Positions 23,667 to 30,192 of a stretch of DNA of 64,000 nt are shown one piece after another; position 1 is the first letter of the stretch; each line of letters begins with the position of its first letter. Below the pieces are notes generated by a model. The model had not been told where the DNA came from. It did not search any database and saw nothing but the letters and a program-made list of their open reading frames with translations. The position numbers were made by a program, and so were the translations under genes. Source of the DNA: a virus; the IMG/VR virus record IMGVR_UViG_3300020442_000006, positions 62,001 through 126,000 of that record; one strand, given 5' to 3'.

Positions 23667-25586
23667 TTAGGGAGCAGCACCGCCTCCACCGCCTGCGCCA
23701 CCACCACCTGCAGCAGCTTGGTTATACTGATCAGGAGCGTAGTCAGGAGGTGAAACCTCGTTCTCGAATCCGTTCACTTGGAATGTTAAATCCGCACTTG
23801 AAGCATAAACCACAATGTGTGAGTTAGGTCCAACAACGATACCACTGTGTTTGTTAGCACCGTTTGCAGCAATAGCATAATCGTACATAATGTAGTCTGC
23901 AGTCTCAAGGTCAGCAGGTTGTGTAACTGAGTTGACCGTAGCAGATGTTCTATCAGCACCTTGTTCAGGTGGTGTATCTACAAATGTGTCTGAAGCAGCG
24001 AAAGCACTAGACCCAGGTCCAAGAGTAACTGAAAGAACTGGAGCAGTCCAATCTGAAACCCATCCATACTTACCACCAGTTACAGTACCAACAGTAATTG
24101 TTGAAGTACCAACCAAGAATGTATCACCAGTGATCCAAGTTCCTTTCACGTCATAGAGAAGAATCTCTGTGTATTGTGGATCTTGAACAACAGTCAAACT
24201 AGCAGAGTAAACTGTTTCACCTGCAGTTGAAGGTGCACCCTCAGCATAGTAGTACAGTGGGTTTGGTGACTGTGCAGTCGGAATAATATCAATGATTCCG
24301 TCTGTACCCGCAGTACCAGACTTCGTTACACCAGTTGTATATTCTGTACCTGCAACTGGAGTCGCTCCTGTACCCTCTTGTGTATCAGAGAATCTAAGAG
24401 GAAGTGAAGTGTTTGTTGAGTCTGACTGATCAAATCTGTATGTTCTTTCCACATCCATAGTGAATGAAGTAGGAACAATTTCTTGACCTGCAACAGTACC
24501 CCAAACAAATCCTGTTGTGTAGATAGCACTTGAAGTTGCAGTGAACTGAGTGTCTACAGTAGCGTTTGAGTTTGTACCTGTAAGAGTTTCAGCAGAATCA
24601 AACCAGTTGATCATTGCTTGAGAACCCTGTGACATAGGAGTTACAGTTGCACCATCAGCGTGGTTTGCATCTGTAGTACCCCACTGACCTCTAGTAACTG
24701 AGAGATCGTTACCAGTAACACCAGTAACAAGCATAATCTCGTTGCCAACACGAATGTATTGACCAGAGACAACCACAGTAGCATCAGAAACAGTCAGTGT
24801 AGTGTCCGCTGCTTGGAACTGTGCACCTTCGTTAATTGTTGTAGTCTGACCTGCATCCTGATAGAAGGAAACCATCTGTCCTGATCTGTGTGCAGCAGCA
24901 GATGTACCGAACTGTCCTCTTGTGACAGTTACGTTAGCACCACCAGTTGTTCCACTGTAGAAAGTAGGAGTGCCGACAAGGATGATCTCAGGAGTATATC
25001 CGTTAACTCCATCAGATAGCACAAAGTATGAAGCACCAACAGATGCTGTACCATCAGATACTTTCAGTGTGGTTGCACCTGAAGCGATGTCTGCAATCTC
25101 AATATTCATTGTGGTCCCGATACCACGGAATGATGCAGTTACACCTGAAGTACCACCAGTTACAGTTTCACCGCCCTGAAATGTTCCTGAGATAGCGTTC
25201 GAATCAATACCAATAGAAGTATATGTCTTAACCTTCACATAGTTTGTAATGACACTGGTATCAACAACCACGTCCAAAACGTTCGCTGACTTAGCAAAAT
25301 CTCCTGAGTTAATAGTCAAACCAGGGGTTGCATCAGACCTAGAAATCCCAGGTGCAATCTCAAGTTTGTATGTAGAAACTGGGTTTCCCCTATTAAACTT
25401 GTAACTACTGGCATCTAAAGTCAGTTTCTGTGTATAGTCTTTGAGACCAACACGATATGTTGCAGCAGAACCACCTCTCTCCGCTGCTAGAAGAATTGTC
25501 GATGCTGTAGTCGTGACGTTTGACGAATACAGCACAGTATTTGTTGTTGCTGCAGGGGCGGATGCAGCGAGTCTACCTGCCGTCAT
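23667..25586 (-). CDS. Virion structural protein, repetitive beta-rich, 639 aa
   Basis: Low-complexity, Thr/Ala/Gly/Val-rich chain with recurring units (TLTVSDATVVVSGQYIRVGN; TRGQFGTSAAAHR and TRGQWGTTDANHA), a tandem repeat of about 95 residues. It ends in an alanine/glycine-rich tail (AAAGGGGAGGGGGAAP). Typical of cyanomyovirus baseplate or fibre proteins; its precise location is unknown. Starts 3 nt after the preceding structural gene. Confidence 0.7.
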   Translation of the reverse strand: MTAGRLAASAPAATTNTVLYSSNVTTTASTILLAAERGGSAATYRVGLKDYTQKLTLDASSYKFNRGNPVSTYKLEIAPGISRSDATPGLTINSGDFAKSANVLDVVVDTSVITNYVKVKTYTSIGIDSNAISGTFQGGETVTGGTSGVTASFRGIGTTMNIEIADIASGATTLKVSDGTASVGASYFVLSDGVNGYTPEIILVGTPTFYSGTTGGANVTVTRGQFGTSAAAHRSGQMVSFYQDAGQTTTINEGAQFQAADTTLTVSDATVVVSGQYIRVGNEIMLVTGVTGNDLSVTRGQWGTTDANHADGATVTPMSQGSQAMINWFDSAETLTGTNSNATVDTQFTATSSAIYTTGFVWGTVAGQEIVPTSFTMDVERTYRFDQSDSTNTSLPLRFSDTQEGTGATPVAGTEYTTGVTKSGTAGTDGIIDIIPTAQSPNPLYYYAEGAPSTAGETVYSASLTVVQDPQYTEILLYDVKGTWITGDTFLVGTSTITVGTVTGGKYGWVSDWTAPVLSVTLGPGSSAFAASDTFVDTPPEQGADRTSATVNSVTQPADLETADYIMYDYAIAANGANKHSGIVVGPNSHIVVYASSADLTFQVNGFENEVSPPDYAPDQYNQAAAGGGGAGGGGGAAP

Positions 25587-25589
25587 TGT

Positions 25590-26915
25590 TTAGAAACCAG
25601 AGAAAAAGTGTTGTTGTAATCTTAGTCTACCACCGAGATCGGGAGCAGAAATTGAACCACCGAAACTAACACCAAGTGTTGTAACGTTTTCGGTTGAAAG
25701 CAACGTCGCATCAGCATTCGGGAATCTGATTGAACGTGTACCCTCTACATTATCTAGGAGGAAATTGATCTTGTTCTGATCGTTATCTGAACTGATTAGT
25801 TGGAAACCAACCGCAGATTTGTTCTCCATAACCTGCTGTGCTTTAGCAGTAAGAACAATGTTGTTCTCGGAGATAGGAACGTTTAAGTTGTTATGTGGGA
25901 ATGCATAACGTAAGAGTGTAGTTCCAGAGATCTCAGACAAATCGAACTGGATACGCTTGGTAACGTCAGTTCCGTCTGCAAATCTAGGATCAGCATACTC
26001 TTTGTTCTTAAGTACCTGTGTTGATTCAGTACCTGCAACTGTAAGTGACTGGTCAGGGAAAGTAACAATACGATCAGAAGTTACATCACCAGATTGGAAT
26101 GTAACCTTTGGTGTCGGGTTGTTAGGATCACCAGACTCAATATTACTAATTGAGGGGTTGATAAAGTTTTTATTACTGACGTTTTGTTCACTAATAGTGT
26201 CAAGTAGTGTTGACTGTGCAACACCTGAACCATAATCAGGTAGTCTGTAAATATGAGTTCCTGGGGATTCCCAAGAGTCACACTCAAAGAGTGCAACCTT
26301 AGCAGTGTCAGATGAACCAGTAACTCTTAAGTCACCGTCCTTGATGATAATGGTTTTGTTACTGATCGTTTGAGCAGTATCATTACCAAGAAGAGTTGTT
26401 GATGTAAAGTTACCTGTGCTAGGAAGTGCGAAAGTACGAATACCTGCACCAGTAGAAACACCAGAGATCTCGAACTTTGCTTTCTTATCTGGGTTCTGGT
26501 CATCTGCAATGAGCAGGTTGACATCTTGGAACTCAGCAGGTCCGTTCACCAAGAATCTACCAGATCCCTGTGGACGCATATCGATGTTTACGTTGGCACT
26601 CGTTGTATCCCCCGCAATCATCCTGATCGTAGCAGAACCGTCAGCGTTAGGTTGCTTCCTGTAGTACATACTAGATGTACCAAAAGCAATACCTATCTCA
26701 TTATATGCATTCTGGTATAGTCCTGTGTCCCTGTCCAAATCGAACGCTAGTCCAGGTTGGGACTGACTTCCTGCTGATACACCTTTGAAAAGTTGATTGA
26801 TTTTCGCTTTTCTATTTGGAATCAGCGGGTCAGAAATCACAACGGGGAGGATCGCCTCTCCCGTCAAGACAGCATCTGCCAGAGTCTCTAATTGTGAAAT
26901 TCTTTTTGTTCCCAC
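25590..26915 (-). CDS. Virion structural/tail-fibre protein, 441 aa
   Basis: MGTKRISQLETLADAVLTGE... has the N-terminal K-R-I-S-x-L and later TLLGNDTAQTISNKTI / STQVLKNKEYADP repeats typical of phage fibre proteins (T-x-x-L-x-N-K). Preceded by a TATAAATA late motif 28 nt upstream. Part of the fibre gene block 16.8-26.9 kb. Confidence 0.7.
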   Translation of the reverse strand: MGTKRISQLETLADAVLTGEAILPVVISDPLIPNRKAKINQLFKGVSAGSQSQPGLAFDLDRDTGLYQNAYNEIGIAFGTSSMYYRKQPNADGSATIRMIAGDTTSANVNIDMRPQGSGRFLVNGPAEFQDVNLLIADDQNPDKKAKFEISGVSTGAGIRTFALPSTGNFTSTTLLGNDTAQTISNKTIIIKDGDLRVTGSSDTAKVALFECDSWESPGTHIYRLPDYGSGVAQSTLLDTISEQNVSNKNFINPSISNIESGDPNNPTPKVTFQSGDVTSDRIVTFPDQSLTVAGTESTQVLKNKEYADPRFADGTDVTKRIQFDLSEISGTTLLRYAFPHNNLNVPISENNIVLTAKAQQVMENKSAVGFQLISSDNDQNKINFLLDNVEGTRSIRFPNADATLLSTENVTTLGVSFGGSISAPDLGGRLRLQQHFFSGF

Positions 26916-26943
26916 TTAACTCAGGCGCTATTTTATACAATCT

Positions 26944-26951
26944 TATTTATA
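26944..26951 (-). promoter_or_regulatory. Late promoter motif TATAAATA
   Basis: Exact T4-type late core on the minus strand, 28 nt before the 441-aa fibre gene. Confidence 0.6.
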
Positions 26952-27186
26952 CACGTTGGAGATAGAGGTCTTGAAGCGTCTCTTTTAGACTACCAATATG
27001 CTTGGATCCAATAGAGATCTGTGGATATGTTGCATCCTCTCCAAATTCTTGCTCAAATGCTCTCTGTGTAAAATGTTGATTTAATTTATATGTTGTAAAC
27101 TCGAAATCTTGAGAATTGAGGAACTGTTCTGCTCTCTCACTCTCTTGTGAACCATTGCTATACAAAACTGCTTTTGGATGGATCAT
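26947..27186 (-). CDS. Glutaredoxin-fold protein lacking the CxxC active site, 79 aa
   Basis: AVLYSNGSQESERAEQFLNS ... LNQHFTQRAFEQEFGEDATYPQISIGSKHIGSLKE follows the glutaredoxin layout, including the cis-Pro TYPQI and the GS loop. The Cys-Pro-x-Cys site is replaced by residues around GSQES, and there is no cysteine in the protein. It aligns in outline with the intact glutaredoxin at 52099. Redox chemistry is unlikely; a structural or binding role is possible. It sits between fibre and small genes. Confidence 0.65.
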   Translation of the reverse strand: MIHPKAVLYSNGSQESERAEQFLNSQDFEFTTYKLNQHFTQRAFEQEFGEDATYPQISIGSKHIGSLKETLQDLYLQRV

Positions 27187-27210
27187 TTCTCGTCCTTTTG
27201 GTACTACTAT

Positions 27211-27456
27211 TTACCCATACAAAGACTTCATAATAAACTCTTTTGATAACACTGGGTTGCCGAACAATTCTAACTGTAACTTATCTGCGTCTACGAATCT
27301 GTCTTCTTCATCTTTTCGACAATGCTGCCAGTAATATGTGCTATCTTCTCGTCGATATAGGTAAGAAGTGTTGTGTGAATCGAGGGTGAATAGGGCGACA
27401 CATTCTTGCTTGTGTTGCCAACAAGGATCGATTGCTCTCTTTTCATATTCGGTCAC
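27211..27456 (-). CDS. Hypothetical protein, 81 aa
   Basis: MTEYEKRAIDPCWQHKQECV..., rich in aromatic and charged residues with three cysteines. No family recognised. ATGA overlap with the upstream gene. Confidence 0.6.
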   Translation of the reverse strand: MTEYEKRAIDPCWQHKQECVALFTLDSHNTSYLYRREDSTYYWQHCRKDEEDRFVDADKLQLELFGNPVLSKEFIMKSLYG

Positions 27457-27683
27457 TGAGGTTTGTGGTCTTTGAATTTGTCGTGGTTACCGTCACCAGG
27501 CATTTTACCAAAGGCAACGTATTCGATTGCTTGAAGAGATCCTTGCAATCTGTCTAGATCTTTCTCGATCTTGACGTACTCTTCGTACCATCCTTGCAAC
27601 TCATCTTTTCTATCAGAGAGTTGTTTTGTACGTTTATTAAAACGTGCAATGAGTTGTTCGTAATTTTCAGTTGGTTTAGTCAC
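27453..27683 (-). CDS. Hypothetical coiled-coil protein, GTG start, 76 aa
   Basis: The GTG at 27683 (VTKPTENYEQLIARFNKRTK) overlaps the upstream stop by 8 nt; an ATG at 27779 would overlap that gene by over 100 nt. The middle is a predicted helix with heptads (EEYVKIEKDLDRLQGSLQAI). Function unknown. Confidence 0.55.
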   Translation of the reverse strand: MTKPTENYEQLIARFNKRTKQLSDRKDELQGWYEEYVKIEKDLDRLQGSLQAIEYVAFGKMPGDGNHDKFKDHKPQ

Positions 27684-27987
27684 GTTGTCTCCAATCGTCT
27701 GGTTTGTCACGGGTGAACCAATCATTGATGTCATCCGCAGATCCGAACCCTGTTCTATGATCGGATGGGTCGGGTTCACCTAATCCCATCCTATTCAGAA
27801 AATCATCTGTACTTCCTTCCTCAATACCCTTGGATGCTCTCCTTGCTTGACGCAACCACTCACGAGCAGTTGTATATCTCTTTGCGAGTTTCTCTGCCCA
27901 GATCATATCGTCTAGTGAAACGTCCTGACCTTTAGAAATTTTCGAACAAATCCCTTCCAATCGAAGGCGATAGGCGGTTGAGAGCAT
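27676..27987 (-). CDS. Hypothetical protein, 103 aa
   Basis: MLSTAYRLRLEGICSKISKG... is helical (ISKGQDVSLDDMIWAEKLAK) with an acidic C-terminus. Preceded 20 nt upstream by a TCTAAATA late motif. Possible small virion or assembly protein; family not recognised. Confidence 0.55.
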   Translation of the reverse strand: MLSTAYRLRLEGICSKISKGQDVSLDDMIWAEKLAKRYTTAREWLRQARRASKGIEEGSTDDFLNRMGLGEPDPSDHRTGFGSADDINDWFTRDKPDDWRQRD

Positions 27988-28005
27988 AGTCTACGAGTGT
28001 TTTGG

Positions 28006-28206
28006 TTATTTAGAACTAAGTATTTCCTTCAGTGCATCAATCTTTGTGAATTCAGCATATGCTGACTCTGATCGATCTGAGAGGATACCAAGAATGTCTG
28101 ACAAGATGTCATCGTTATCAACGTTATCGTCAATATAGGAGTTCAACGCTTCTTGTAGATAGCGTCTCCTATTCCATTCTGGTGAGTAAGGTTTGTAATG
28201 TGTCAT
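28006..28206 (-). CDS. Conserved small cyanophage protein, 66 aa
   Basis: MTHYKPYSPEWNRRRYLQEA..., starting with the Y-S-P-E-W-x-R-x-R-x-L motif that I recognise from cyanomyovirus small genes. Follows tRNA-Thr by 16 nt. Function unknown. Confidence 0.6.
   Translation of the reverse strand: MTHYKPYSPEWNRRRYLQEALNSYIDDNVDNDDILSDILGILSDRSESAYAEFTKIDALKEILSSK
28007..28014 (-). promoter_or_regulatory. Late promoter motif TCTAAATA
   Basis: TCTAAATA on the minus strand inside the last codons of the 66-aa gene, 20 nt upstream of the 103-aa gene. Confidence 0.45.
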
Positions 28207-28222
28207 AATTAAAATTTATGAG

Positions 28223-28295
28223 AGCCATTTATCGGATTTGAACCGATGACCTCCGCTTTACAAAAGCGATGCACTATCCGCTGTGCTAAAATGGC
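28223..28295 (-). tRNA. tRNA-Thr (anticodon UGU)
   Basis: Acceptor stem GCCATTT pairs with AAATGGC, with an anticodon arm TCGCT-TTTGTAA-AGCGG (anticodon TGT, reads ACA), variable AGGTC, and T arm ATCGG-TTCAAAT-CCGAT. The 3' CCA is not encoded. Its first 10 nt overlap the stop end of the gene at 28286-28543. Confidence 0.95.
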
Positions 28296-28543
28296 AATTC
28301 CTCTTCGCATTTTACCACATCTGTCATCTCAAAGACAATAGGGTGGCAAGATTCCATAATGAGGTATTGAGAATGCCTGTAAAGATCTTCCATAGTATAG
28401 CACATCTTTTCAGAACACGCATCAATCAACTCGATTGATGGTTGATCAACTTCATCAAATGTAAAAGGAATACCATTGATGTACCACATCTTAACGATAC
28501 CCTGTCCCTCGATGAGTCTGTAGTCTGAATTTACCGTGTACAT
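28286..28543 (-). CDS. Hypothetical protein overlapping tRNA-Thr, 85 aa
   Basis: MYTVNSDYRLIEGQGIVKMW.... The ATG at 28543 gives a 13-nt overlap with the CpeT-like gene; an in-frame ATG at 28603 would overlap it by 73 nt. The last three codons and the TAG lie inside the tRNA-Thr 5' acceptor sequence, so the tRNA must be cut from the message. No family recognised. Confidence 0.55.
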   Translation of the reverse strand: MYTVNSDYRLIEGQGIVKMWYINGIPFTFDEVDQPSIELIDACSEKMCYTMEDLYRHSQYLIMESCHPIVFEMTDVVKCEEELPF

Positions 28544-28965
28544 TTTACGAACTGAAAAGGTCCTTTTTCTGATCCCCATAGAAGGGTTCCTGATTTGTCC
28601 CATCCTTTATCGGATGTTTCCCACGAGTCTTTAGTAAGTCGTGCTGTTGTTTCAACTCTCCTACCTAGTTCGTCAACCCTTTCAGATTTACCAACCCAAA
28701 CACAATCTTTGACTTCTGTAAACGTCATATCACTGACGTTGATTCCATCTTTGAAAGTTTGTAGGATGATTTGATCATTATCTATAACAATTTTATGATC
28801 TCTCTGGCGATATACATCACCGTTCCAGTCATACCATTGTTTAGTCTTCAATACATCGTCTTCATAGTACCACTCGTAATGAACATAAGCGAATGACGTT
28901 GGATTTAGTTGACATTGCTTGATGTTATGCCAGTGGTGGACTAAGTGATCAAGAAATTTCTTCAT
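28531..28965 (-). CDS. CpeT-like phycobiliprotein lyase homologue, copy 1, 144 aa
   Basis: MKKFLDHLVHHWHNIKQCQL..., with NPTSFAYVHYEWYYEDDVLK, then WYDWNGDVYRQRDHKIV and ending GSEKGPFQFVKC. The same ordered motifs occur in the adjacent gene. The layout (short helix, P-x-x-F-x-x-V-H, YRQR strand) matches CpeT/CpcT lyases, which help attach bilins to phycobiliproteins; phage CpeT members are shorter than host ones (about 200 residues). Actual lyase activity is not shown by sequence. Confidence 0.65.
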   Translation of the reverse strand: MKKFLDHLVHHWHNIKQCQLNPTSFAYVHYEWYYEDDVLKTKQWYDWNGDVYRQRDHKIVIDNDQIILQTFKDGINVSDMTFTEVKDCVWVGKSERVDELGRRVETTARLTKDSWETSDKGWDKSGTLLWGSEKGPFQFVKCTR

Positions 28966-28969
28966 AGAT

Positions 28970-29401
28970 CTAATCTATATATTTCCTTTCGAATATGAAT
29001 GGTCCAGGGGTTTTACCCCAAGTTCTACCTTCGTCAATACTGGTGAATTTATCAGCAGTAATAGTAACATAAGAGTAACAATCATCACCCTTGCTGTTCT
29101 TAGCACCTTCTTCAGTTCTACCAGTAAAACCATCTTCAGACTTCTGAAAGATCATACTAGGTTCTTTTGTACCATCCTTGCGAAAGGTTTGTAACTCAAG
29201 GTGATTACCTTTGTCCAAGAGTTTGTGATCTCGCTCTCGGTACATCTCTCCACTCCAGTCATACCACTGAGCAGAATGAATCTCCCCCTCAGGTTCTTCC
29301 CAGAACTGATAGTGAACGTGGGAGAAATGAGAAGGAGAGTTTTGTGCCTGACGAAAGTTCGTCCAAGGATGAAATAGTAGTTTCTTAAACTCTTCGATCA
29401 C
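28970..29401 (-). CDS. cpeT: CpeT-like phycobiliprotein lyase homologue, copy 2, 143 aa
   Basis: MIEEFKKLLFHPWTNFRQAQ, then NSPSHFSHVHYQFWEEPEGE, WYDWSGEMYRERDHKL and ending GKTPGPFIFERKY. The F-x-N-x-x-Q-A-x-x-x-P-x-x-F-x-H-V start and YRxRDHKL core are the best CpeT match of the pair. With the preceding copy it forms a tandem duplication, about 30% identical by eye. Would act on phycoerythrin maturation in the host thylakoid if active. ATGA overlap with the upstream Phd-like gene. Confidence 0.7.
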   Translation of the reverse strand: MIEEFKKLLFHPWTNFRQAQNSPSHFSHVHYQFWEEPEGEIHSAQWYDWSGEMYRERDHKLLDKGNHLELQTFRKDGTKEPSMIFQKSEDGFTGRTEEGAKNSKGDDCYSYVTITADKFTSIDEGRTWGKTPGPFIFERKYID

Positions 29402-29658
29402 AGCATTTTGTGAGCAGCAGCAGTCTCCGCAGCGACGTGTGCACCAAGTGCTGCCTCGCTAGGAAGGTTATCCAAATTAGGTAGTGCGTCATTCTGAAGA
29501 AGTTCAGTGACATCAGCACCAATATTGCGTCCTGGGGCAACTTGTGTCATCACAACATTACCTTTAGGTGCTTCGATGAGAATATTCTCACCGCGCTCAA
29601 CAAGTTTAAGTAGAAAATCGAAGTTCTCTTGTGCTTCGTCGATAGTAACTCTAATCAT
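29398..29658 (-). CDS. Phd/YefM-like antitoxin-fold protein, 86 aa
   Basis: MIRVTIDEAQENFDFLLKLV, then ERGENILIEAPKGNVVMTQV and VAPGRN follow the N-terminal dimerisation and DNA-binding domain of Phd/YefM antitoxins (I-T-x-A-x-x-N-x-x-x-L-x-x-V, then V-V-M). The C-terminus (LPNLDNLPSEAALGAHVAAE) differs from canonical toxin-binding tails. No toxin gene is visible beside it, so it may counter a host RelE/Doc-type toxin or act as a repressor (inference). Confidence 0.6.
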   Translation of the reverse strand: MIRVTIDEAQENFDFLLKLVERGENILIEAPKGNVVMTQVAPGRNIGADVTELLQNDALPNLDNLPSEAALGAHVAAETAAAHKML

Positions 29659-29663
29659 AGTTC

Positions 29664-29810
29664 TTAATGGTCGTGGTCATCAAATGGATCCTCAAGTCCC
29701 TCGTTAGCGAAGAACCCTTTGTAAACACCATAGATCACAAACAAGATCACGATAACCATAATGGAAATCGGGAATGTGATGTTGGGGTCTGCGTTGTAGT
29801 GGTGAATCAT
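29664..29810 (-). CDS. PsbN-like small membrane protein, 48 aa
   Basis: MIHHYNADPNITFPISIMVI, one transmembrane helix (ISIMVIVILFVIYGVYKGFF), then GLEDPFDDHDH. Helix plus acidic DPFxDH-D tail is the PsbN signature (host proteins end ELRDPFEEHED or similar). PsbN is needed for photosystem II repair and assembly. It ends 5 nt upstream of the Phd-like start. The N-terminus is shorter and unlike host PsbN, so orthology is not certain. Confidence 0.55.
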   Translation of the reverse strand: MIHHYNADPNITFPISIMVIVILFVIYGVYKGFFANEGLEDPFDDHDH

Positions 29811-30010
29811 AGCAAATAATGAATAGACTCGGTGTCAACCGCTCCTTGAACATTGGTCACGGATTGTTGGAATCCTTCTGCTCCTTCTTCGGTGAATGTA
29901 AACCGAATCTTTTCAATGTTTCCATCACTAACTTGTATGGACAGGGTGCGTTTCGGAAAATCGATCCAAACATAATCAACGTACAGGTGGTCTAGGTACT
30001 CGTCGGTCAT
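29807..30010 (-). CDS. Hypothetical protein, 67 aa
   Basis: MTDEYLDHLYVDYVWIDFPK..., a beta-rich N-terminal half and polar end. ATGA overlaps on both sides tie it to its neighbours. No family recognised. Confidence 0.6.
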   Translation of the reverse strand: MTDEYLDHLYVDYVWIDFPKRTLSIQVSDGNIEKIRFTFTEEGAEGFQQSVTNVQGAVDTESIHYLL

Positions 30011-30162
30011 TTGTATGTAGGGTAACAGTCAATCACTTGCAGACCATACATTGATGCTGCAGTTTGACGTGCTTCTTGTGCTGAGAAGACCTCATCAATG
30101 ATAACACGTTTGATAGGACCGTTGGGGCGACGAAGCAAAACTTCGTACTTCCTTGCAGGCAT
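30007..30162 (-). CDS. Small basic hypothetical protein, 51 aa
   Basis: MPARKYEVLLRRPNGPIKRV... is basic with a single strand-helix-like pattern (VIIDEVFSAQEARQTAASMY). First of the coupled run 29664-30162. Function unknown. Confidence 0.6.
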   Translation of the reverse strand: MPARKYEVLLRRPNGPIKRVIIDEVFSAQEARQTAASMYGLQVIDCYPTYK

Positions 30163-30192
30163 TGAAATCTTGTAACTGAATTTAGTATAGCA

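Noticed and set aside
20045-27186. Many plus-strand frames of 60-100 codons inside the fibre genes
   Set aside because: They lie opposite strongly supported long minus-strand genes, have no ribosome sites, and show shadow-like composition.
29398-29658. Full toxin-antitoxin module
   Set aside because: The neighbours are CpeT-like and PsbN-like; no toxin-like protein is seen.
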